Shown one piece after another: positions 33,660-45,536 of a stretch of 64,000 nucleotides of DNA; positions within the stretch are counted from its first letter, which is position 1, and each line of letters begins with the position of its first letter. The DNA is from Beverwykella pulmonaria. Taxonomy: Eukaryota; Ascomycota; Dothideomycetes; Pleosporales; Melanommataceae. Location: the NCBI GenBank assembly GCA_001599595.1, contig BCHH01000015.1:835431-899430 (forward strand), in the 5' to 3' direction. The position numbers and the translations under genes are program-made. Under the pieces are notes generated by a model, which was not told the origin of the DNA, did not search any database, and was given only the letters and a program-made list of their open reading frames with translations.

Positions 33660-36420
33660 TCACAGCCCCGCAAGCCCATCAATCTCGGGCGGACACTGCT
33701 CGCACAGATGATGATTACACGTTATACAATCGACATATCCATGTCTAGCCCAGGGCCCGCTTTGGCATGAACACTGCATTTCAGAAAAAATTAGTCGAGT
33801 CGATACGAAATGAAGTTGGAGGGGAGAGAGAAGGTTGATTTTGACTTACACAATATACGTCCATGCGCGCGCGCTTCTGACTGGGGTGAGAACGCGAAGC
33901 AGATGATGAGGGAGCGTCTTGTTCCGCGAGTCTCTTCCTTGAATTCGTGATATGCGCGGTGTTAGGGGTGTTGTGCTTTCCCGGTAGGGTAGTCGATATC
34001 GATGCAACGGACAGCTGCTCGGGCACTTGATCGCTTGTCCCGCTCCCGCTACCACCAGCTTCCTCCGCATCAAATCCATCCTCGTCCTCCTCGTCAAACG
34101 CCCACTTATCCATCTCCCTCTTCACCTCGCCTTTCTTCTTCCTCGCTTCAACACAAAGCCAGTCCTCGATGCCCCTCTTCTCCTTACAGAAATGGTAATC
34201 AATATGATCGAAGCGCTCATCCCACGCAGCATTCCTCTTTTTATCGAGCCGCCTGATGGTTTCACAGAAACCACACCAAAATTGTCCCTGACCGTTCTTG
34301 CCAATCCTGCTCGTCCTCACCTCGTGCGCACACTGCTCGGCCGACGCCATCCGATGCTGGCTCTGGAGATGTGCTGTGAACATTTCGGCGCGGTAGAATA
34401 GTTCACCGCACGGAGTCTGTGAAGATGAGGAAGGAAGCTGACATCGAAAACATTCTAATTGGAAGTGCTGCGAGTTCTCGTGCCTTTTCCAGTCGGATTT
34501 TGCGCCGAAGCGTTTGTGACATTTGGGGTATGTGCAGCCGTAGGGTTTGGTGTGCCGCTTCATGTGTTTGCGCATGTCACAGGAGCGAGCAAGGGTGAGA
34601 CCACAGCGCTCGCAGGTCAGTACATTGGTGGGGAAGCCTTTTGTGGGTCCGGTGCGCAAGGGTTTGTTGCTCTGCTTGAGAAGGGCGGTAATAGCTTGGG
34701 AGGCTTTGATGACTTCGCCTTTGGTGAGGGTGTCGCTCTCCTCGCTGGATGTGGGTGAGTCTTGAGTGGAGGGATTGTCCTTTTTGATTGTATTTGTGGC
34801 GCCGGTCAAGACGCGCATGACTACGTCCTCGAGATTCACGGTTTCGCCATTAGAAGAGTTTTTGATATCTTGCGTAATGATTTTGGAGAGTTTTTGAAGT
34901 GCTTGCCGTTGTTGATCTGCTTTGGTTTGGGGCGCGTTGGAGAGTTGTGGGGGAGGTAGTGGAGCTGCCTTGCCAGGAGATTGAGTGGAGGCAATTGTGG
35001 CAAGCGTATCGAGTCTTTCCAAATTGTTGTTTCGAGATGATGTTCCTGTTTTCGATTCGTATGAGGGCAATCGACCTTGGAGTTTGTATCCCGAATCCCT
35101 CCTGGAGTCGTGGCCAAATTCATCAGGATTCGATTGATCAACGTCCATGGCGAAATCATGACCACTGGTGTCGAAAGTGGAAGCCCAATTGCTCGTCTCC
35201 TGGTTTGGGGTTAAGCTTATTCCGGACACGGGATCATCAAACTCATTACCGGGGAACTGCTTCTCCGTACCTATTCCGGCCAACGTTGTGTCCATTGGAG
35301 CCACCGACAGGGTTTGAGGTGTAGTGGTCGACTCCTGGCGTCTATATTCAGACCTATAGTTGTTAGAACGTGGCAGGCGCCAGATACTTTATAGTCGTAC
35401 CTTCGAATGAGATTTTGCTCATCCTCGTCCTTATGCATTCGATGGATGTGCTGCTTGAAGTTGTCGAGACGCGGCCATATCTTTTCTCTATTTCTACAGG
35501 TCGCGGAAGCACATTGCCAAGAATTTTGCAACATGCCAATTCGATGGACACTCTTCTTATGCCGTATGAGATCATTTTCGGTAGTGAAGCCTTTGCCAGC
35601 TCGTCGGCAATTTGGCATGTTGCACTTGAACGGCTTGTTATGCTTAAGCATATGTTTTCTGCTCATCATGGATCAGCAGTTGCACGATGAAGGTTCTATT
35701 GACTACACACTTGTGATCCGATTTGCATTTTGATATCTCGTTGCAGGTCTCGCATTTGAACTCTTTGCCCGTAGTTGTACTCCGACCACTGTATTGCGAA
35801 GCATGGTCGGTGCTTATACTACGGAAAATATCCACAGGCTCGCTGACTGCAGAGTTAACATTCAGGTTGCCGACTTGTAAGGTCATTTCAGCGGGCAACT
35901 CTTGGTCAGTGCGCTCTGGGTCATTGCTTATAACGGAATGGGCCGGATGAGTGTAGTAGCCTGAGTCCGAGATCTCAGATCCAGGGCCCTCGCGGCATGA
36001 TCCGTAGTCCATGTTAGGCTGAGAGAAGTATGGACGGCCCAGGGCCCCGCCGGAGCCTCTTGGATTCTGCGAACTCCATGGGGCGTCGGCATAGAAACGG
36101 GCAATGGGATCCAGATTACTGTTGTCTATAGCCGTGCGGGGACGTGAGGGCTGGGGTGGAGCAAGCAGGGAAGCATTAGGAATCATTGAGTCTTGCATCG
36201 AAGCCCAACTCACACGAGAACCCCTTGGATTGGGAGCAGTCCTCGAAGTCTGAACCGATGGCGAAGGGCTTGGGGCAGGATTTCCCATGGTCCTTGGTCC
36301 AGGGTCAGACCATTGCGGGAACGACGCACTGCTGATATGAGACGGCTGGGCGTCGAAGTACTGCACGTCTTCATAGTTGAATGTTGGTGGTGGTGGGTAA
36401 GTGTTGTTTGGTTGTGACAT
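33660..36420 (-). CDS. C2H2 zinc-finger protein, probable transcription factor, with a Cys-rich C-terminal exon
   Basis: Four exons, 36420..35711, 35658..35401, 35353..33850 and 33773..33660, give 861 residues; the introns are 52, 47 and 76 nt with consistent phases. The N-terminal 210 residues are disordered, rich in Pro, Ser and Asn. Finger 1 (CETCNEISKCKSDHKKHMLKH) is split by intron 1. Finger 2 (FKCNMPNCRRAGKGFTTEND) leads to HKKSVH and a third Cys/His unit (WQCASATCRNREKIWPRLDN). A disordered linker with a leucine-bearing helix follows. Another block at about 567-620 holds LTCERCGLTLARSCDMRKH and YGCTYPKCHKRFGAKSDW, then more Cys/His pairs. The last exon encodes CSCQSGPWARHGYVDCITCNHH and LCEQC, a compact Cys/His module. 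The donor GTAAGT at 33849 supports this exon; reading through would give a different, non-cysteine tail. Likely nuclear; targets unknown. Confidence 0.85.
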
Positions 36421-38325
36421 GTCGAACGCTAGCCTACGTTAGCCACTGCCTGTGTCGTTGCCTCAGGCAGCATCGACGTCCGAGCTCAAAGACATTCCCT
36501 TTCTCGTCCTCTAGGATCAAACATGCAACCGCTAAATAAGGAAATACAAGACTTTGACATGGCGGCTAATGACTCTAGAAGGGAAGTTGAAGCAGCAAGC
36601 AAGTAATGGAACGCATTCTCACCTACCGGTTCACAGCCTGCAGCCTTGCGCCTGGCGGTTCAAGAGGTTCAGAGAGTCGAGTAGGCATGCGCAAGGTGTG
36701 CGTTGCATTAGTACTCTTGCACGCTGTCACCGCCCCGGCGGCTGACGACGGGCGCACGACTTCCTTGGTTCGTTTCCAGCGATCGGGGCCAGTCGGCGGC
36801 GCAGAAGAGGGACGTCGCTCGTCTGCTGCACGCGGCTACCGGTGTACGATACGGAAAGGTGTCGCGAGATGGATGCTGGGCGCGCACGCAGAACTCGGGA
36901 CGGGCTGGCTGGCTGGCTAGCTCACAACTCACTCACTCGCTCGTCTGGGGGTCCGGTAGGGCTGTCGTTTGGGCGAGTGAGGCTCTCTAGCCGGTATTCG
37001 TTCTGTCGTCGATACTGCACTGGGATGCAGACGTTGAGAGCGCGGCGGGCGGCCTCTGAGCGATATTGCAGAAGTAGGCAAACGGTTGCCTTCTTGCTGC
37101 CTTGCGCAGTGCCAAGCGATGCGAGGGATACTACAAAGCACGCAGTGGCTGTGTCGACGTCCTCCATCGAGCCCGCCAATCGGCGCCATTTATGGAGCGA
37201 TTTGGAGCGATTGAGGTCAGATTGCGCGGTCAGAGTGTCACCATCCATCCACATCGAGAGTCCTCCGTCAAGATGAGGACCGTTCGTGGCCGGCGTGCTG
37301 AAGCTCGCCCTTCTCGCCCTCCACCCGCAACTCACGCCCCAGTCTAGATCAGTCTTTGTTCTTGGATCAGTCTTTGTTCTCATTCCAAACGATTCTCTCC
37401 GTATCCCAACCCAACAACGCCCTCATATACATGCAGCCTCCTGCAATTCTCAACCCTCATGCTTAATCAATTCTCGCGCCGCAGTCCCAAACTTCCCCTT
37501 CGGTCAACACCCAATATGCATTCTCTAGACTACCCCGCTACGCTACCCATCACTAACAACCCCGATCCAGACCATCATCTCACCCATCTGACATGGGGCC
37601 ACGATGCACAGCACACATCAACCCCGACGCCCTAATCATAAGTGCATGCATAGCCCATTCGGCGCCCTCGTCCGTCCGCGTTTGTGGGTAGGACTCGAGC
37701 ATCGTGACTGCCCGCACTAGGCCTGCAGCCAATCGCAGCACAGTGCCCGTTTCAACCTCACAAGGCGCATCAGGGATGTCCTATGTCTTACCAATGGGGA
37801 GCGGCCAAGTGCCAGCGGGGATGCATCTGCTCGCTCTCCGGCGCACGCACATCATATCGGCGTTGACGAATTAGCACATCGGAGTCGACGAATAAAGTAG
37901 TAGGTAATGTGAAGACTAAGTGTGAGCGTGGTGCTGTTCATTCTGAGCCGCAATTCAAATCTTCTCTATGCCTAAGTAACTTGGTAAATTGGTAAACGTA
38001 AGGATAGTACGCCAGATATGCGTGCGCAAGCCGTTAATAGTCGTAACGGCCAGAACCTTTATGCTCCGGCCAGCCATAACTAGTCCGTGCCCTTCTATAT
38101 ACGAGACTCCAATGTGCGATAGGGATATCAAGTCAGAAAAAAAAGGAAAAAAGAGTGTTCTAACCTTTTCTCACTCAACATAAGAAATGAAAAAGAGTTC
38201 CATATCATCGAGTCTTTTCTCATCCAGCACACTGTATCCAACATAGCTCATCCATCGTACCTCATCCATCGTGCCTCATCTGTCGTGCTTCATCCGTCGT
38301 GCCTCATACGAAATACCTCATCTTC
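36421..38325. other. Intergenic region, promoter side of the 861-residue C2H2 gene
   Basis: About 1.9 kb between two minus-strand genes. The section 36600-37400 is GC-rich, and overlapping frames of up to 153 codons in several phases show composition effects rather than a gene. No RNA gene or repeat of note. Confidence 0.5.
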
Positions 38326-41300
38326 TCATTGACCCTGGAACGGGTAGCTGTGCTGCTGAGCTCCCATGTATGTCATTTCCTGATATGCCGATGGCTGCTG
38401 GTACTGCATTGCATTGCCTGCGTCGAACCCCATATCCGTCACGCCGCCGTTCGAGATGTTTTGCGGCTCACGCGTAAAGTATGTCGGTCCCATCGTGTCA
38501 GTCGAATACGGTGTCGTGTCGACCGGCGATGAAGTGAAAACGGGCTGTTGTCCAATTGCCGACACGGGCGTCATGGGGAACCGGTTCGGCCCGTTAGGTA
38601 TGCCGCCGTTGTGGTAGGGTTGGTTCGGGATCTGGAGCCCATTGACATAAGCACCTCGCATCTTCGCAGGTTCTTGCAATCCGGGATATGTTCGACCTGG
38701 ATAGTTTTGGGCGCTGTTCCCGACATAATTGGCATAGTTGCCCTTCTGCTGCTGATCCTTGTATGCCATCAGTTGCGGCGGAGGGTATGTGTGCATTACG
38801 TTGGAGGATGCTCCCGATGGAGACATATCTTGAGGGAATTGCCCAAAGGACGGATCAATTCCAGGCGCCAGAGTAAGGTTCGCGTTGTTTGGAATGTACC
38901 GTGACGGGTTATCGACAGGCGACCTGTTCGGTGTTGCCGAAAGCTTGCGTGACTCGGGCATCTCTACAACAGGACTTATGATGGTGTCGGCGTTCATGTG
39001 CTTTTGTTCCACGAGTGGAAGAATGGGCATGCTGATCTGCTCCATGTGTTTAGCTAGATGAACTGTCAACTTCTTCCAGCTGTTGCAGATGTTGCCACAG
39101 AATCGGCAAGGCTCATCCTTGGGTTGTTTCGTAGTGTCCTGACGACATCTTTCGACCAAGCCCCATATGTCATCTGAAGTGCCGTTAGCGGATGTTATGT
39201 TGCATTGTTGATGCCACATACCTGTATCTGCGTTCGGTGGAGCGTCCTTATTTCCTCCACGACCAGTGCGCGCTCGTGGCTCTGCAATTTTATGTTCTCG
39301 CACAAGATGCTGTACGAAATTGTCTTTCCGATAGCATGTGTGGTTGCAATCTGCAATCTGACAAGTCCAGTTCTCCAGCTGTCGATGCCTCTCGTTCTCG
39401 TGTCTGACCCAGTCGGCCTTGCGCTTGAACGACTTGGGTTCACCACAGTTGGGAAACGTGCAGGTGAAAGGCTGTACGTCCTCGTGGACATGTTTTGTCC
39501 AGTCAGATGGCTTGTAGAACTTCTTGACTTTGAAGCACAGAGGGCACTCGAACTCTGCGGGGAGTCGTTTGACAGGAGGGAGAGGGACACCGGACGGAAA
39601 CTGCGCCGAGACCACGGTCCCTTCGGGTGGAGGCTCGCCGTCATCGTCCGATGAGCCTGGTGCAGTGATTTGAAATCCGATGAAGGGTGCGTCAGAGTCT
39701 TTGTTCCCCGCTCGCGGGGGCAACTGCTTGGATTCGCCACCAAGTTCCGTGCAGAACTTGGCCGACGAACAGTTGCGGTTCTTGACAGCATTGAGATGCT
39801 TGACTTTGAACTCGAGGAGGCGTTTATATCTTCTTGTCTGTTCTTGTGTGATTCGCTCTACCATGTAGTCTACTAGGCGAGGGTTGAGTTGGCGAGCATG
39901 GGTCCTGAATCCTTCTGCCGTGGGAATGATGGGGTCGGAGCGAACCTTGAGATCCATTGTCACAGCTTCTTGTGCTTCGTCGTCGTCATCATCCCCTCCG
40001 TGACTCGGTTGCGGAGAAAACTTTGTTGCTTCAGTTTCTGCCAACGGTGAGGCCAACATAGGCATAGGTGGACCTCCATGTTGGGTCATGAGTTCAGCAA
40101 GTCCGGGTGATTTGCCTAAATCACTCCTACTTCTAGTGCGTTTAATCATAGTCTTGGCACCATGATACCATGGCCCGACTGTTGGGGTCAGGTTCGAAGA
40201 ACTAGGAGGACCAACATTTCCATGATTCGCAACACTGGTGTCTACTCTTGGGGACTTTGGACGTCCCCAACTGCCCATACGTTTGGGCTTCTCAATACCG
40301 GGCAGCTCCTTTGTTTTGTCACTCCCAGTGTCAAGAGGAGGCTGCACGGGGATGCTCCCTTTTCGTTTTAATAGATTGCTGGGAGCTCGTTTAGGCAGAA
40401 TGTTCTCTAAGAAACTAGGGCGCCGCTGTCTCTCCTTATGCTTCTTTGGGTCCGGCTCGATGGCCTTAATGACGCCTGGAGCGGCTCTAATGCTACCTAA
40501 GTCAGATTCACTTAGGCGACGTGATCCCACCGTTGCCGCAAGCGAAGCAGACTCGATGTCGTTGGCTCTGGAACGGAAGCGCGCCATTGCAGCATTCGAG
40601 GTAGGAGGCTGATAACGATTCCCAGACGTCGACGTTTGTACAGCTACGACATCGGTCCAGGGACGAACGAGAGCACTCATCCTGTTGCTTTCCATTGTGT
40701 GGGGGAAATACGAGTTGTCAGCATTGGTCGCGTTCATGTCAATCTCGGCGGGTGGCGATTCTGGTTCAGCATCCTCGTCATCCTCGTCGTCGTCGTAGTC
40801 ATCGTATTCGCTCCGTTCGTCTACGTAAACTCCAGGCCCAGGAATGCCAGAGTCATCAATACGATTAAAGTCTGCCCGCACCCCAAGGCCATACATTCCC
40901 CCAAAGTTTTGTCGATTAACATCATTCGTACTCTTTGCTCGGCGCCGAGTGGTGTGTGGTTTTAGCAAATCCTCTGTCAATGGCCGGTCCCCAGCTTCAC
41001 TGCCAACCTCACTCTTCGTCAGCCAATCTTGGACCTCGAGCTTCTTCTCCTCCTTCAATCTGTGTTGCGCAATATCTTCAATACTAGGGACCAACACATC
41101 CCGCATGGCTTCTCTGTCATCAGGACTCAACCCTGCATGGCTAGATCCTGCGACTGGTAGCCACGAACCATCTTCGCCTCTCTCTCTACTGCTCATGATA
41201 GGTACAATCCTTACTTGCTCATTAGGAGCGTCCTCGTCGTCGGAAGATTCGTCATTTGGGAAAGGTGAAAGGTGATTTCCGTGGCGGTGACTTCCATGAC

Positions 41301-42270
41301 TTCGTTTGCTCATGGGTCTACTCAGGTCGGAGGGTGAGGGCGACTCTCCTCTTGGGTAGTGCTCGATTCGGACAATAGGGCTTGTGAGATGCGCGCGAGG
41401 TTGTGGATTTGCGAGCGCGAGGTTGCCAGGGCTGTTGGTAAGCGCAGGGCTATGCTGCTGCTTGCTCGGCGTGGTTTGCATTGGCATCGGCGCGGGCCCA
41501 GGCGGCGTGGACGATGGTTGATACTCGTTTCCCGGGAATGGTGCTCCAGAGAAGTTCATGTTCCTAGAGACGTCGTCGGTAACGATGGGACTAGAGTCGT
41601 TTGTTGGACAAGGGGATAAGAGTTGAGAGTGAGACTCTGACCGAGGATTGCTTGGGAGTGGCTGCAGTTGCGCGGTAAAAGTAGCTAGGACGTCCTGCGT
41701 TATTGGAAGAGACATGCCCATGTTGTTTGAGTATTGGTCGTAACCATTAGTGGGAGGAATTTGTTCCACAAAATTGAGAGAGGCGAACTGGTCGTCTAGG
41801 AATTGTCCGTTGAAGCTCGGTGTCGTGTTGTAGCTGTAGTTGTTGGGATCACTCATGTATCCCGCTTCTGGGCTGAGGTGATCCACGGAATGCGAAGGCG
41901 AAATACTTTGGCCGGTACGGCTGTGGCCAGGAGAAAGGGTGTACGTTTGCGGCTGCATGTAAACATTGGGGGGAGGGTAAGATTGATTTAATAATTCAGG
42001 GTGCAAAGAGGAATCAAACGAAGACCCGGTGTTTGGGGTAAAGACAGATTCCTGACCGTTTGTGCTAGACGGGGGGAGGCTAGCCATCGGTCCATAATCA
42101 ATCATCGAAACGGGCTCTGCAGAATAGGTGAATGCACCTTGGGTGTTGTGTGGGAGAAGAAAGGTTTCTGGGGACGAGGCAGGAAGGAAGCCGTTGATTG
42201 ATTCATCTTCAGGGTGGCGCTGCTGGCGACGTTGTTGGCCGTGGAAAGCCTGTGGTCGAGCGTCCATCAT
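38326..42270 (-). CDS. Large C2H2 zinc-finger protein (1298 residues), probable transcriptional regulator
   Basis: Exons 42270..39222 and 39173..38326 are joined across a 48-nt intron. The intron is a multiple of three without a stop, so an unspliced frame also reads through; its GTATGT donor, GCTAAC branch site and CAG acceptor argue that it is removed. The ATG at 42270 (MMDARPQAF) follows a probable 5' UTR acceptor, CTTTTAG, at about 42290. The first 880 residues are disordered: Pro/Ser/Asn-rich, an acidic stretch (EYDDYDDDEDDEDAEPE) near 510, and a basic segment with RRPSFLENILPKRAP. Fingers lie at about 905-990 (FECPLCFKVKKFYKPSDW, FTCTFPNCGEPKSFKRKADW, WTCQIADCNHTCYRKDN). One more lies at about 1035 (CRFCGNICNSWKKLTVHLAKH). 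The C-terminus is Pro/Gln/Asn/Tyr rich. This arrangement is widespread in Pezizomycotina, but I cannot assign a named orthologue. Confidence 0.87.
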   Translation of the reverse strand: MMDARPQAFHGQQRRQQRHPEDESINGFLPASSPETFLLPHNTQGAFTYSAEPVSMIDYGPMASLPPSSTNGQESVFTPNTGSSFDSSLHPELLNQSYPPPNVYMQPQTYTLSPGHSRTGQSISPSHSVDHLSPEAGYMSDPNNYSYNTTPSFNGQFLDDQFASLNFVEQIPPTNGYDQYSNNMGMSLPITQDVLATFTAQLQPLPSNPRSESHSQLLSPCPTNDSSPIVTDDVSRNMNFSGAPFPGNEYQPSSTPPGPAPMPMQTTPSKQQHSPALTNSPGNLALANPQPRAHLTSPIVRIEHYPRGESPSPSDLSRPMSKRSHGSHRHGNHLSPFPNDESSDDEDAPNEQVRIVPIMSSRERGEDGSWLPVAGSSHAGLSPDDREAMRDVLVPSIEDIAQHRLKEEKKLEVQDWLTKSEVGSEAGDRPLTEDLLKPHTTRRRAKSTNDVNRQNFGGMYGLGVRADFNRIDDSGIPGPGVYVDERSEYDDYDDDEDDEDAEPESPPAEIDMNATNADNSYFPHTMESNRMSALVRPWTDVVAVQTSTSGNRYQPPTSNAAMARFRSRANDIESASLAATVGSRRLSESDLGSIRAAPGVIKAIEPDPKKHKERQRRPSFLENILPKRAPSNLLKRKGSIPVQPPLDTGSDKTKELPGIEKPKRMGSWGRPKSPRVDTSVANHGNVGPPSSSNLTPTVGPWYHGAKTMIKRTRSRSDLGKSPGLAELMTQHGGPPMPMLASPLAETEATKFSPQPSHGGDDDDDEAQEAVTMDLKVRSDPIIPTAEGFRTHARQLNPRLVDYMVERITQEQTRRYKRLLEFKVKHLNAVKNRNCSSAKFCTELGGESKQLPPRAGNKDSDAPFIGFQITAPGSSDDDGEPPPEGTVVSAQFPSGVPLPPVKRLPAEFECPLCFKVKKFYKPSDWTKHVHEDVQPFTCTFPNCGEPKSFKRKADWVRHENERHRQLENWTCQIADCNHTCYRKDNFVQHLVREHKIAEPRARTGRGGNKDAPPNADTGMWHQQCNITSANGTSDDIWGLVERCRQDTTKQPKDEPCRFCGNICNSWKKLTVHLAKHMEQISMPILPLVEQKHMNADTIISPVVEMPESRKLSATPNRSPVDNPSRYIPNNANLTLAPGIDPSFGQFPQDMSPSGASSNVMHTYPPPQLMAYKDQQQKGNYANYVGNSAQNYPGRTYPGLQEPAKMRGAYVNGLQIPNQPYHNGGIPNGPNRFPMTPVSAIGQQPVFTSSPVDTTPYSTDTMGPTYFTREPQNISNGGVTDMGFDAGNAMQYQQPSAYQEMTYMGAQQHSYPFQGQ

Positions 42271-45200
42271 GTCGTCGTATTGGCCAAGCCTAAAAGGAAA
42301 AGGAAGGCAGACTTCGAAACTGCTGTTGCGTGGGATATGGAAGGCGGTGATTGACGAAGGATCTGATCTCAATCTAGGGCAGACGCAAGGAACCGGAGGT
42401 AACGTGACTGGAATGCTTGTTTCTTAGGGAGCCATAGTGCTGCCTGGCCAGCTCGGGGGTAAGGTGATGCACTTGAGCGCTGTAGGAAGAACAATGGAAA
42501 TAAGCAAGAACAACGGCGCGACACGTCAGAGGGTCGGCGGCGGCGACGGCGGGAGAGAGGGGGAGCAAAGGAGAGGCGCGAAGTAGTGCAGCGAAGCCTG
42601 AGGAAGACGTTGGACTGATGAAGGCTCGTGGTGCGCGATCCGCCTCGCGCAGGGGTCAGACAACCGCGGAGGCTAACGGGCAGTGCCAGTCCTTCACGAG
42701 GATAAGAGCCGCCGGCGATGGGTTGCGGTGGGGAATTGGAGATGAGCGCGCGCGAGCCGCACTCGACTTTTTAGAGAGATGGCTGGTGGAGTGAGGTCTG
42801 CTGCGAACGAGGGCTAGCCGCAGCAGCAGAAGGAGACTTGGAGGCACCGGTCAAGGCTGACTGCTCTAGTCTTGAGAGCGACCAAGACGGGGTGGAGGGC
42901 TGGATGCCAAGGCGGGCGCGGAGGTGTACAAGAGGGCGAGTTGTAAAGGCGCCCCAGTGAATGCTGCTCTGCTCTGCCGACGGTGCTGGAGGGAGGGGAG
43001 AGCGAACTCAGACGCGATGACGAGATGGCCTGCGAGCGTGAATGGCGACTCGAGGCAGATTTACAGATTTGCGACGCGCACAGCCTCAGCACGCTGGAGA
43101 AAAGCACAAGAAGCGAGGACAAGGGCAACCCGTGAGTGGACGGGGCGTGCAGTGGCTATGCCCCTCGATGTCAAACGATCTCGCGAAAGCACCCGATTTC
43201 CTTTAATTGTACCATTTCCCCCATCATGCTACAAGCTTTGCTGCTCGTGGCGGAGATGCCTCTTTGCTCTCCTGTTCTGCGGTTGCCATTCCAGGGAGCG
43301 CCAACACTGACACGCACGCCGGCGCTTAGCATCAATCAAGCGGCGCTGAGAGGCTATATAAAGACGGCCAAGCCCAGGTACGATTGCAGCACATATATAT
43401 CTGGCATCTCGACCGCGGCCAGACAGGAACGGCACACGGCTCGGAATGGCCCGCCTCTGACCCACTCGCATGCTTGCTGAGTCGATTCTCCGCTTTGGCA
43501 CCTAGCCATGGACTGAATGTCAACTTGGAGAGGGGAGAGGGAGAGTGAGCCGTCGAGGCTTTCAGCCCTGCCGCGATGCAGCCATCCGTGCCCTCTCTCG
43601 TCTCATCACAGTGCAGACCACCCCTCCAAAGAACATGGAGCGTTGGTGGGGCTGCTCGGTCTTCCGGCTCCCCGATGCAATCACGGCAACCTTGGAAACT
43701 GACCTGACCTCTTCGTGGCGAAAAGATACAGCAACAGGCCACCTGGAGTTGTCGGAGAAATCTGAACGTTGAATTACTGTTCAGTTTTGGCGGGTACTTT
43801 GCCGAAAATAGCCATGTCTGGATCTGCCTCGACAAGACCGCCACATCAATGCAAGTGTACCCCTCTAATAAGTGGGTCCAGTGTATGTATAGGCATGGAC
43901 GCTGACTGTGGCTTCACGCTGTCGGTCAGAGCTGCTGGCGGACTGTGACGGCTGGATTTCAACGGGCATGGGAGATAGCGCGCGTAGAAAGGACCGACAT
44001 GCCCCACGGACTTGGAGAACTGCTGGGGGTCTACCCTCAGTAATCTAAGATCTTAACCCAAACCCAAGACTGCTGCAGCTCGCCTGCAGTAAACTGACCC
44101 ACGATACGAGTTGGCATTTACACTCAACTTTGCACCAGATCGTAGGTTGGTCATGTAAGGAACATGGTCTGAGCCCATAAGCTGCTTCAGCGCATGACTC
44201 GAAGGCTCGTGGTGCAGAGAAAACTAGAGAAGGAAACTTTCAGAATAATTGCTGTGGATTTCGTGCAGGATCACGATGCAGGTACCCGTTTGGCAGTTCC
44301 TGTATGTCTTATTGTATGATGGGACAGTCGGGGACGGGAATCTGAGGCGGGCGAAGCTTGACGGATTGTTCCCAAGGCAAAAGCTTACTGTTGCACACAG
44401 CTTACTAGAGGCCCCAGAAGGGATATGTGCTTGTCCGGATAAGTCGGTGCAGGTTCGTCGGGGACTTGACTGTTCCCGAAGCCGGGTCCAGACGCCTGTT
44501 GCTTTGGTGGTATGTTGACTGTTTGGTGAACTTATGATGTAGTTGACGTCATAATAAAAGCCCTAGTGAAGGAAAGTGTGATAGAAAGATGACAGGAGAA
44601 CCTCAATCTCACCTGTCGAGCGGGACTGACGCCTCAGCTCCTCAATATTTAGCTTTCAGGCATTCCACATGGTGCATCAGAATTGCTTTGATGCAGTCAG
44701 AGGCGAATGGCCAACCAAACATGGCCGGCCATGTCGACGTCGAGGAAAACAGCCTTGGAAGCATGCCCGGCACCAACCTCATGTTTGCTAGCTCTTCCGC
44801 ACCCTTGTCGTCTAAAGATCCCGCAGGTGACCAGCGAAGGCGGCAAGTAGCGGCACGACAGCCGGTACCTGTCGAGCAATGCCGGCGTGCAGGGTGTTGT
44901 GGGGGACGGTCCCCGACGTTGTGCATCTCCCGCTGGAGCGCGATCCGGCTACATAGAGCTGGCAAAGCGACAGTAGTCTGAGGATATGAGCCGTGAGGTC
45001 GAAATAAGATTGGCGTTGATTAATCAATGGGCGTGAGGCTCTTCATCCTGATTCCTTGAGGCTAAGTTTTTCCGCGCGAGAGTGGCAGTTGGTTGGGGGA
45101 GTGGAAGAAGTGCGGGCACCTTGGTCGGGGAAAAGGAGGCTAACGAGTGTGGAACTTGCACCGGGCTCTCTAAGGACCCTCATCGCCGTGGGGAACAAGG

Positions 45201-45536
45201 ACGTCTCAGCATTTCAAACAGTTTTTCTTGCTCATCCTCCTCGTTCCTCGTCGTCGTCTGTCCTCCTCATAACCTGCGCTGTCTGTCAGCAGTATTGCCA
45301 GCGTTGCCGTGGGAGTCATTATCATTTTCGCGCCACAACACATTTGCATGTGACAGCAGCACCGGACTCAAGATACTCGAGCACCGCACCACGTCAAGGC
45401 ATCGCTGGCCATTGAGGCGCTTGTACGGCCTTCCGGCTGCCCTCAACTCGAAATTCTTACTCTCCTACCGACTCCCACCGTTCAAACTTCCTCTAGACGG
45501 CTTCCCCGACCAGCAAAACTCCTCTTACAGCCTACC
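42271..45536. promoter_or_regulatory. Long divergent intergenic region
   Basis: 3.3 kb separates the start of the large C2H2 gene (minus) from the start of the next gene (plus), so it contains both promoters and probably long 5' UTRs. A 5' UTR intron of the C2H2 gene is likely near 42290-42370. Frames here (up to 170 codons) overlap in several phases and carry no domain. Confidence 0.45.

Noticed and set aside
36606..37383. Several GC-rich frames upstream of the 861-residue C2H2 gene
   Set aside because: They overlap in multiple frames on both strands, as expected of GC-rich DNA, without motifs.
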